The notes below the pieces were generated by a model. It searched no databases and was not told the origin of the DNA. It saw only the letters and a list, made by a program, of their open reading frames with translations. This document shows, in pieces, positions 38,101 to 46,224 of a stretch of DNA of 64,000 bases. The translations under genes were made by a program, and so were the position numbers. The number at the start of each line of letters is the position of its first letter. Positions within the stretch are counted from its first letter, which is position 1. Location: positions 1-64,000 of the forward strand of contig NW_022204191.1 in the NCBI RefSeq assembly GCF_007655135.1. Direction: 5' to 3'. This DNA is from Punica granatum (lineage: Eukaryota > Streptophyta > Magnoliopsida > Myrtales > Lythraceae).

Positions 38101-38958
38101 TTGCAACCTTGCCGGGTTTGATCACCCGTGCGAGTTTACTTTTCTGCATAGCAAGTTCGCGGAGCCATCTCGCTCTCCTCTTGAAACTTTGTGGGATCTG
38201 GTGACCTGTGCGAGCATAATTTCCTGCACCGCAAGCTCGCCGAGCCACCTCGCTCGTGCCTCGTGCAAACTTGCCCGGTCTGCTAACCCGTGCGAGTTTA
38301 CCTTCTTGCACCGCAAGTTCGCCGGCCGTCCTCGCTCGTGCCTGTTGCAACCTTGCCGGGTCTGCTAACCCGTGCGAGTTTACGTTCTTGCACCGAAAGT
38401 TTGCCGAGCCACCTCGCTCATGCCACTTGAAACCTTGCTCGGTCTGCTAACCCGTGCGAGCTTACTTTCCGGCACCGCAAGTTCGCCGAGCCACATCGCT
38501 CGTGCCACTTGCAAACTTGCCGGGTCCGCTAACCGGTGCGAGGTTACTTTCCTGCACCGCAAGTTCGCCGAGCCAACTCGCTCATGCCTCTTGCAACCTT
38601 GCCGGGTCTGCTAACCCGTGCGAGCTTACTTTCCTGCACCACAAGTTCGCCGATCCACCTCGCTCGTGCCTCTTGCAACCTTGCCGGGTATGCTAACCCG
38701 TGCGAGTTTACTTTCTTGCGACGCAACTTCGCTGAGCAACCTCCCTCATGCCTCTTGCAACCTTGCCGGATCTGCTAACCCGTGCGAGCTTACTTTCCTG
38801 CACCACAAGTTCGCCGAGCCTGCTCGCTCGTGCCTCTTGCAACCTTCCCGGGTCTGCTCACCCGTGCGAGTTTACTTTTCTGCATCGCAAGTTCGTGGAG
38901 CCACCTCACTCTCCTCTTGTAACTTTGCTGGGTCTCCTAACCCGTGGGAGCTTACTTT

Positions 38959-38963
38959 CCTGC
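38959..38963. repeat. Target-site duplication, left copy
   Basis: The five bases cctgc directly before the retrotransposon are repeated at 61127-61131 directly after it. They belong to the monomer segment ctttcctgcaccgcaag: the left flank ends at ctttcctgc and the right flank goes on as cctgcaccgcaag, so the monomer is restored when the element and one copy are ignored. Confidence 0.95.
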
Positions 38964-39207
38964 TGTGCGCACTTGAATTTAATCTCGTCGGGGCACGCAT
39001 GCGCGCGCCTAAGCAAACGCGGCTTGGGAGTATCCACCTTCCCGGGGACGCGCGACAAACGCACGTGAGAAGGAGTCGTCACTCGCCATTTTACGACCCG
39101 AAGGTCGAGGGCCGGCGAGTTATCCGGGTCTAGGGGTATGGGGTACACCTAAATGCTAAGGCAATGGTCATACGGAACCGAAAATTCCGAATTCGGGGGT
39201 TCTATTA

Positions 39208-39230
39208 CGTGCGGGCCTATATCCCGCACG
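39208..39230 (-). other. 8-bp perfect hairpin near LTR end (3' LTR copy)
   Basis: CGTGCGGG and CCCGCACG form a perfect 8-bp stem around a 7-base loop, about 245 bp from the LTR end. The same hairpin is at 56056-56078 in the other LTR, unchanged, although flanking bases differ. It lies about 40-60 bases downstream (minus strand) of a TATA-like motif, so it could sit at the 5' end of the R region; this is inference. Confidence 0.5.
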
Positions 39231-39268
39231 CCTTTTCGGTACTCTAGCTTGCTAGGCTTGTCGTTTTG

Positions 39269-39276
39269 TTTATATA
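39269..39276 (-). promoter_or_regulatory. Alternative TATA motif of the 3' LTR
   Basis: The minus strand reads GGTATATAAAC, a good plant TATA box. The matching bases in the 5' LTR (56117-56124) read TAAATAAA, so only this copy has the intact motif. If used, U3 would be about 5 kb and R-U5 about 280 bp. The competing candidate is the TTTATAAG motif at 42949-42956 and 59797-59804. Confidence 0.3.
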
Positions 39277-41404
39277 CCGTGTGATCTTGGGTCGCACTTG
39301 GCTCGCCCGTTTTGACACCGTAAAATCGATGAATCGATTGAGTTGGGCCGAGGATCCGAAGGATGAGTAGGCTTGAGAGTCAAGGAATTGGTTCGCTATC
39401 TTAGAGTTACAGTTCTTCGGACCGTAATGGTCGATTCCCTGCGCGAACCGAGACCATGATTATTCGAGCTTACTCGTCCCTTGGTGACGACAGACCGACT
39501 TAACCGACTCAACATTCGGACCTGTTGCTCACCGATCGGGATCCTTACAAGTATATGAATAAATACACAAATAAGATCCTCACAATGTGCACTCGAATAA
39601 TTACAGAATACAACTGAATGAAATAAATGGATCCCGATCGGTTTGCATTGGGCCAATATTCCGCTCCGGCTCACCGTATGTTTTGAATAACCGATAAACA
39701 AATTAAGGCAACGCGGGCTTCAAGGAGCCGGGGGTCGGGTCCGATTGAACCAATGGTTTGCAGGAGAACCGCTTAGTTCCCACTGTAACCGTTGGACCGA
39801 TCGAGCTCCCGGGTGATATCTAAACACGTTTCACACATCCAATCCAAATCGCCTTCCACATAGGCCATATTTGGAGTGTGATGGTGACTCGAGGCTAGAT
39901 CCCATTCCGCACTCGGGTTGCACGCGCTCGGTGAATTGAGAGGCGTTGGACCTCGTGTTCGGTGATTTGGGGCGTTAGACCCCGTGCAACACGTAACCTA
40001 TGGGTTCAGGCCCGAACCGAGATAAATCATCATATGCAAAGACAAAACAGAAGAAAACTGATAAAACTGACGCAATACAGACAACAACTGACAACCGTCG
40101 GTGGATACAGACAAGTGGTGTATTAAGTCGAATGTACGTGATTTAATCAGTTATTAACCGGGGTTGATTAGCAAACAATGCATCTAACCTAGGCCAACAT
40201 AGAGGGTGGGCTAGGATACGGTTCTAAGCCAACTATATGTGTGGATTTGTTTTAGGACTCTTATTCAGTTAAGTGTCGCTACGGTTTCACCGATTTATCC
40301 AAACTCGTGTTTTGACTCTAGGATGGGATCTATTATCCCACCTATCCATTATCTAAGGTTCGATTAGGCCGAATGTACGATTAATCCGGTTGTTCGTGTT
40401 TTGCACCTGAAATGAAATGCTTCCCACCGAATCTACACTAGGGAGATAGAAACACCGAAAGTGGACGGAATAGGCCGTGCGAATGAGACTCGTACCCGAA
40501 CGGGTAGCCCTTTTCCGTCCATAGATCAAGGCGTTTCCGACTTCTTAACGTCTAGGGCATCGGCGAATCAAGGAATGACGGTCATGCCCTTGGGTGATAA
40601 AATTGCGATGTTCGTGCATAAGTCGGAGATCATGTCACACGAAGGAGTCTAAGAAGGACTCTCGTGCCCCGACTCGGGCCGCCTCAAATTGGGCCCGGAC
40701 TCGAGTCATGGCACATGAGTACTCCCTAGACATCAATTATATTCGTGTTACACAATTCGGTATTTTGAAATTGTGAATTTTTTAAGGGAAAAGGGCATTC
40801 ACGTCGTTCCGTGAATCATCGATGCGTTTACGAATTAATATTTGATTTGTCCCATTATTTAATCCAAATGATTTAATTAACCGAATGAGACGTCCCGTTT
40901 GCCCATTTGTGAGATTCTTCGGTGATTATTTTTCCACGTTGCGGTTACGGTTTTAACGGGAAGTATCCGGGTCTAACATGTCTAATGAGTAATGAACGTG
41001 TAGACAACGAATAAAAGGAGGCGTAATCACGAACAATTCCAAGGATCGATTTCGGAACAACGAAGAGACCAACCGAGGCTCCAAGGAGGTCACGGATGAT
41101 TCGGCCACCTCTCAAGGATGAATGGCCGAATACTCCTTGACCCGATTCGAGTTTCGGTGGGTCTTTCACATCGTTCCTAATCGGCCCTTGCATGCAAAGA
41201 ACGACATACGCATAAAGATAACGAACGTTTCATTAGATTGACATTATCGTAACACCGATTTACGCGAATAAACACACAAGACATCCGAAGCATCATATTC
41301 ACGAAATCCACAAACAATCTTATCCAATTTCACAATAGGATCAAGGGTGGTGTGCGGGAATCATGCAGCTTCGAGGAAAGGGGAGCTTGGAGGCTTCGGC
41401 CACA

Positions 41405-41456
41405 CCAAGGAGCCTCACGGCCCCTATTGCAAAGGGGGTGGCCGTGAGCTCCTTGG
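41405..41456 (-). other. Long hairpin in the LTR (3' LTR copy)
   Basis: An inverted repeat: arms ccaaggag/ctccttgg and ctcacggcc/ggccgtgag pair with one bulged base, followed by cccct/agggg closing a short loop. The total is about 22 base pairs within 52 nt. The identical structure is at 58253-58304 in the other LTR. Confidence 0.5.
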
Positions 41457-44278
41457 CATGGCCGAGCCCTTCTCGAGCTCTTCTCCCTTGATCCCGTATT
41501 ATTCCCCTCATTTAATCACATTTAGCCATGGTCACGATCGCATAAAATTATACAAAACACACACGAACGGCCCGTTTGAATGGAAACACGTTACGACATC
41601 GATTCAACTAATAACGCAAAGAAGGAAAACGCGGGAATCGGCCCGACTCGGGGTGGAAGAAAACTTCCCGGACTCGTGTGGTCCAAGGAAGCTCTCGGCC
41701 ATGTTCCTTCAAGGAAGGCCGTGAGCTTCCATGGCTCACGCGGGTCGGGAGAGTTTCTCCGGCCCCGATTCGGGTCTTTTCCCGCCATGTCATCATGCTA
41801 CATGAGACTAACGGTAAGGAGATGTGGGAACCAACTCTTTTCGGGAAAGGAGAGAACACCCTAGCCCCGGGCAAGCCAAGGGGCTCACGGGTCTCTCCCT
41901 AGAGACTAAACCGTGAGTCTCGTGGCTCGACTGTGGCCAAGGGGACCTCACCCGTCCGGAACCGAGCCCCTTTCCACCATGGCACGCAAGCTCACACCTC
42001 ATATGGACACGGCACGATCATACAAGTAGACATAAGGCACACACGTTGCATGAAAATGCATGGGAGGTGTGGATCCGAAAAAATAAAAAAGAGCTTTCAT
42101 GCTTTCCGACCACTTTAAGTTATATTAACGTTACATGTAAACAAATATCAAAGATCCAAGCTCCTCTAAATCGTTAAGAGATGTTACCTAGCCTCGGTGC
42201 GCAAGGAGAAGAGTCGGGGACGTGGCCGTGGGAGTCGCTAGACTCGGTTTGAAGTCACGGGTGGGTGACCCGAGTGGAAGACAGCCGCGGCCAGTCGGGG
42301 AAAAACAAGTCGGCACGCTTGCTCCGGGCACGGCACGGTGCGAGGTCGGGCTCGTTGGACTCCTAAGAGGCGGATCTACACGACCATGGGCAGACCCGAG
42401 TGTGCCAAGGCCTGAACAAACCCGAAAATGTGAGAGAAAACCCTGTAAAAATGAGGAAAACTTGGTTAGAGAGAAACGGGTGAATGGCGGTTGTGCACGG
42501 TTGATCGGCCCTCGGACCGTGGCCACCTCTTCAGGAGGGAGAGTGAGGGTTGTGAGGAACCCTTTGAACGTGATGGCACGACTCGCCGAAGTCGTGGGAA
42601 GAAATGGCACGTGGCTTGCTCAGTGTGCGCGGCTAGGGAAGTCTCGGGACCCGAAAGTTCTCACGGCTGGAACGGGGTGTTGGAGGCCTCAAATCGAAAA
42701 TCTAAGCCCGGAAATGGACTTAGGGGGTGGGAAATATGTAGGCTAGGAAGTTTGATGATTTTTGGCTTAAGTCGGGTCGGGTGGTTATCGGAATACCGGG
42801 TGGTTTTCCGGCGGTTTTAGCCGGTTTCGGCCTTGGCACGGGCTGAACGGAAGTGAGGGAAAGGGCTGGAGCTTGAGAGGTTTTTGGAAAGAGATTGGCT
42901 TGAGAGAGAAGGAGAATGGAGAAGTGATTAGGCTTAATGGTGAAAGGGCTTATAAAGGGAAGCTTAATGATGCAATTGAGCAACGTTAAGTGGGGTTAGG
43001 GCATGCTTAGGGGGCTGCCGAAAATCCCAAGGGGATTAGGGAGGGGTAGATGTCATGTTGAGTGTGGGGAAAGGCAAAGGAGAGTGATGGGTGTGATGGA
43101 TGTGTAAGAAGAAGTGAAAGAAGTGAGGGAAATTTGAATTGTGTGGTGGAGGGAGTGTCTTGGGAGGTGGAGCCGCCGGCCATGGAGGGGGAAGCCGCGG
43201 CTTGGGACTGTCCAATCGGAGCCGAGGGTTGAGCCGTGGCTTGGGGTTGAGCCGCGGCTTGATGGCTTGGCTTGGCTGAGCTGTGGATCCCATTCGGTTG
43301 AGAGAAAAGCCGGAAAATACTTGAGACTTGATTGAGCGCGCGTCCGATCTCCGATGTCCAATTAATTTATGGATTTGGAATGCTTGAATGACGAGGATTT
43401 GAATGAGCCTAATATCGCCACGCGTCGTGTGGACGGACGTTCGGGCGACTCGGCGCCTCGAGAGTCGGTTTTGCCCTGTTCGGACGTTCGGAGTGGAGTT
43501 TAGCGTCCCTCGATCCCCGATTGTTCTTTGTGCATGCCTGCATTCGTTTTGGCGATCCTTTTGCCCCATGGGGGATCGTTGGCCCGTCGTCCTCGGTTGG
43601 GGACCGTTGGCTCGGGAGGACCTAGGGACTTTGACCGGGATTCTCTCAGTGTGCCCTGAATGCCTTGAGGTGCTTGGGGATTATTGTGAGGTACTCAGAG
43701 ATCGTTGTGGTCTTTGCTTTCCGTGGAAATACCCGAAGGCTCGCCGGGAGGCGTTCGCGACCACTGAAACGTACTTCGGGAGACCCAGCCGAGTTCCAGA
43801 AGGTTGTCTGAAGCTTGTTCCCCGGCCCTAGTGGTCCCTGGGTGCCTGTAGGGCCGTTTTGAGGGGCCGTTTGCTTGTCAGTGGAGCGAACCCCGGGAGC
43901 TCTGTCAGAAAAGGCGTCCGTGGGGGATCGGGGTGTCCTGGCTTAAGCAGGATGCTCCGGAAATGCGCCCGGACGTCTCGTTGGTCACTTTAGCACTGAG
44001 GGGGATTTTTGAAGCCCCATATTGGGCACCTTTCGGTGCTTCGGTGGCTCGGTGATGAATAGTGCCACAGTGCCAGCTCCGTCGTTTTCGAGATTCCTCG
44101 TTCGTCTGTTCTTCTGACTGCTCTCTTTCGCCTTTCTCAGTGGATCGTGCTCTTCTCTTGTTGTTCATGACCTCGTGCCCGCCTATTGGCTTCCAATTGC
44201 CGGGTGATGAGTAGTGCCCCGGGCTTCGGTCGGGGATCCTCGCGTGGGAAGCCGGTGGGCCAAAATGGGGTGCTAACA

Positions 44279-44292
44279 GCTTGCCCCTCTTT
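44279..44292 (-). other. Polypurine tract
   Basis: Directly next to the 3' LTR the minus strand reads AAAGAGGGGCAAGC, then TGTTAGC. A purine run in this position primes plus-strand DNA synthesis in LTR retrotransposons, and a tract of this composition is typical of Tat/Ogre elements. Confidence 0.85.
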
Positions 44293-44517
44293 GGTTGCAT
44301 GCTCGTTTAGAGGATGTAGCCAAAGATCATGAGAGGCACCCTTTTTTGGTCCCGGCGACCGCTTCTATCGTCGTTCTCTGTGACAGCTTGTTCCCTCGCG
44401 CTGGACGCTCAGGGGGGTGTGCGAAGGTGTCCGAACCTGTCGTAGGGTAACCACTTGATTAAGAAGCGAACATTATGAAATGCAGGAGAGGGGTCTAAGC
44501 CCACACGACAGCATGTG

Positions 44518-45059
44518 CAGGGCCAAGGCCCGTGGAAAGCAGTAAAGTGGACGCGAAGTCCGGAAAGCAATAAAGTTACTAGGCCGAAGCCCGTGGAACG
44601 CAGTAAAGTTACTAGGCCGAAGCCCGTGGAAAGCAGTAAAGTGGACCCGAAGTCCGTGGACGTGAAGTCCGGAAAGCAATAAAGTTACTAGGCCGAAGCC
44701 CGTGGAAAGCAGTAAAGTTACTAGGCCGAAGCCCGTCGAAAGCAGTAAAGTTACTAGGCCGAAGCCCGTGGAAAGCAGTAAAGTTACAAGGCCGAAGCCC
44801 GTGGAAAGCAATAAAGTGGACGCGAAATCCGTGGACGCGCAGTCCGGAAAGCAATAGAGTTACTAGGCCGAAGCCCGTGGAAAGCAGTAAAGTTACTAGG
44901 CCGAAGCCCGTGGAAAGCAGTAAAGTTACTAGGCCGAAGCCAGTGGAAAGCAGTAAAGTGGACGCGAAGTCCGGAAAGCAATAGAGTTACTAGGCCGAAG
45001 CCCGTGGAAAGCAGTAAAGTTACTAGGCCGAAGCCCGTGGAAAGCAGTAAAGTGGACGA
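44518..45059 (-). repeat. 33-bp minisatellite in the element's 3' untranslated region
   Basis: About fifteen tandem units built from a 33-bp type (containing ggccgaagcccgtggaaag) and a shorter 28-bp type (containing gacgcgaagtccgg) in mixed order. Because 33 is a multiple of three the minus strand stays open and encodes an 11-residue repeat, but nothing suggests that it is translated. The block lies between integrase and 3' LTR, the region known in Ogre elements to carry hypervariable tandem repeats that can seed new satellites. It shows no resemblance to the 82-bp satellite. Confidence 0.9.
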
Positions 45060-46100
45060 TGTGCAAGGGGAGTAGAGGTGGAGATCCGCATTAGGTGGTG
45101 TGCCGGAGGTGTTGGCAGAGGCAAATTGTCCTGCCCCGAGTCGGGCTTGTCATTTGTCGTTCCCTCAAGCTAAAGTCAAGAGGATTCTCTATGATGTCTC
45201 CCGTTCGATTTGAAGCCGTGATCCGTCGTGTGAGTCAATCGTGTGTTCGTCAAGAAGGAGATGCCCCTTGGGATTCCCGATCACACCTGTGCATGGAGAC
45301 AGAGGAACCTACAAAGGGTGTCAGTTGCACTTAATCGGCGAGACAGATATACGTAAGAGGAATCTATGCAAAGATGTGTCGGGGATTTGTATTGGTGACC
45401 GTTGTAGGGTGGCCGTGTCCCTATCGAAGAATGGCTCTTTTAGAAACTGGGTAGCCCGTGGAATATGTGCATAAAGGTAAGAGGAGGGATCTTATGGGAT
45501 CCTCCAAGTCAAGGATACGTTGATTCGACCCCATTTCGAAGCGGGTCTCGAGCTTGGAGAGTCGAAGAGAGTTTGCTTGCGTCGGAGAGTGCCGAACCAC
45601 TACTCGGTGTAGCTTCACAGGGAGAGTGTCGCTTTCTTTCGTGGTCGAGCTGACAATTTTCCCCTAACTTTTGCCTAGGCCGCGGGATGTGCAACAGCCT
45701 AGCGGAGTATTTTATTTGATTTTTTCTCACGTGAATGCTCACCTTTAGCTACGATTCCCCACGTTTGGGTGGGAACGCACCCCTCGGGTCCTCTAACTTT
45801 TGCCTAGGCCGCCTCAAAGAGGTTTTCGACCTAGCGAGGAAGTGACTTGTGCTCTCCTTTTGCCGCGACCCCCCCTTTGCGGGATTTTAAGTTGTGCCAC
45901 TTGTTCCCTAGCTTTTGCCTAGGCCGCCTCAAAGAGGTTTTCGACCTAGCGGGAAAATTTATTTTTTTCTCTCAAGAAAGCTTAGTACCGGATAGATCGT
46001 GGGCATTGAAGCTCGTCCACGCAAATGGAAATGTCTTACAATGAAAGGGGCACGGAGCTCGGAGAATAAAGAATATACAAGTGCTCGCGGATAATACTTC
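45060..46100 (-). other. 3' untranslated region of the element, non-repeat part
   Basis: About 1 kb between the minisatellite and the integrase end. No ORF here resembles a known protein. The only structure I see is a motif of about 48 bp (core ttttgcctaggccgcctc, then caaagaggttttcgacctagc) present as full copies near 45793-45840 and 45907-45953 and a diverged copy near 45663-45706, spaced 130 and 114 bp. Confidence 0.7.
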
Positions 46101-46224
46101 TTAATGGCGTCAACATTGACGGAAGGGCATTTTCAGTGCCGTCCATGTCGCTCAAGACGACCGCTCCTCCGGAGAAAACCTCTTTGACAACGAAAGGGCC
46201 GTCGTATTTGTACGAGAACTTCCC
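46100..46224 (-). pseudogene. Integrase C-terminal tail after premature stop
   Basis: Beyond the TGA at 46225-46227 the same frame still reads a typical Tat integrase C-terminus, with the stretch KYDGPFVVKEVFSGGAVVL followed by SDMDG. It then loses frame near 46121: the usual closing segment NVDAIKKYYPRA is found in the next frame. So two lesions, one stop and one frameshift, affect the last 40-50 residues. In the family this tail follows the catalytic core and helps bind DNA; its loss probably disables integration. Confidence 0.75.

Larger units (their letters stand above)
1..38963 (+). repeat. 82-bp satellite array, left block
   Basis: Head-to-tail tandem array of an approximately 82-bp monomer, seen from the recurrence of landmarks such as gctaacccgtgcgag, ccgcaagttcgccgag and gtgcctcttgcaacc every 81-83 bp. 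All monomers have the same orientation over 39 kb. Monomers fall into subtypes (for example with gcttac, gattac or gtttac after the conserved cgtgcga core) whose order repeats as higher-order units. The only full-frame stop motif is the TAA inside gctaacc, so each frame is interrupted about every three monomers (246 bp). That explains the many 60-107-residue ORFs on both strands without any coding function. I see no gene, tRNA or rRNA inside. The array ends abruptly at the retrotransposon and resumes beyond it, so it continues past both window edges. Confidence 0.97.
38964..44278 (-). repeat. 3' LTR of the element
   Basis: 5,315-bp direct repeat of 55812-61126, aligned at a constant offset of 16,848 bp with no net indel. 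It starts (minus strand) with TGTTAGCACC and ends with GTGCGCACA. I count about 80 differences by eye against the other LTR, mostly transitions and denser in the last 300 bp. The ORFs inside (for example 39396-39701 and 43036-43569, minus) resemble no known protein and look accidental. The LTR holds two candidate TATA motifs and several inverted repeats, listed separately. Its promoter would direct transcription leftwards into the satellite. Confidence 0.96.

Noticed and set aside
1..38963. Hundreds of overlapping 60-330-residue ORFs on both strands with similar repetitive peptides
   Set aside because: They follow the 82-bp monomer in every frame, shift frame each monomer because 82 is not a multiple of 3, and end at the TAA in gctaacc. 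The longest arise only where an indel skips that stop. No start context, domain or codon signal supports a protein.
1..38963. CRISPR-like array
   Set aside because: Whole 82-bp monomers repeat without unique spacers, in eukaryotic DNA and over tens of kilobases; no cas genes.
1..38963. CENP-B-box-like motif around agttcgccgag
   Set aside because: TTCG is present, but the required A and the CGGG at fixed distance are not in the same monomer segment.
39396..39701. 101-residue ORF conserved in both LTRs (also 56244-56549)
   Set aside because: Conservation is explained by LTR identity; there is no domain and no coding context.
43036..43569. 177-residue Pro/His-rich ORF in the LTR
   Set aside because: Low complexity, and broken in the other LTR (only an 85-residue part remains at 59884-60141); likely chance.
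44473..44981. ORFs with an 11-residue repeat in the minisatellite
   Set aside because: A 33-bp unit keeps any frame open; no start or domain evidence.
44518..45059. 82-bp satellite derived from this element's minisatellite or LTR
   Set aside because: No shared words longer than a few bases between the monomer and the 33-bp unit or LTR that I could find by eye; a database search would be needed for distant relatives.
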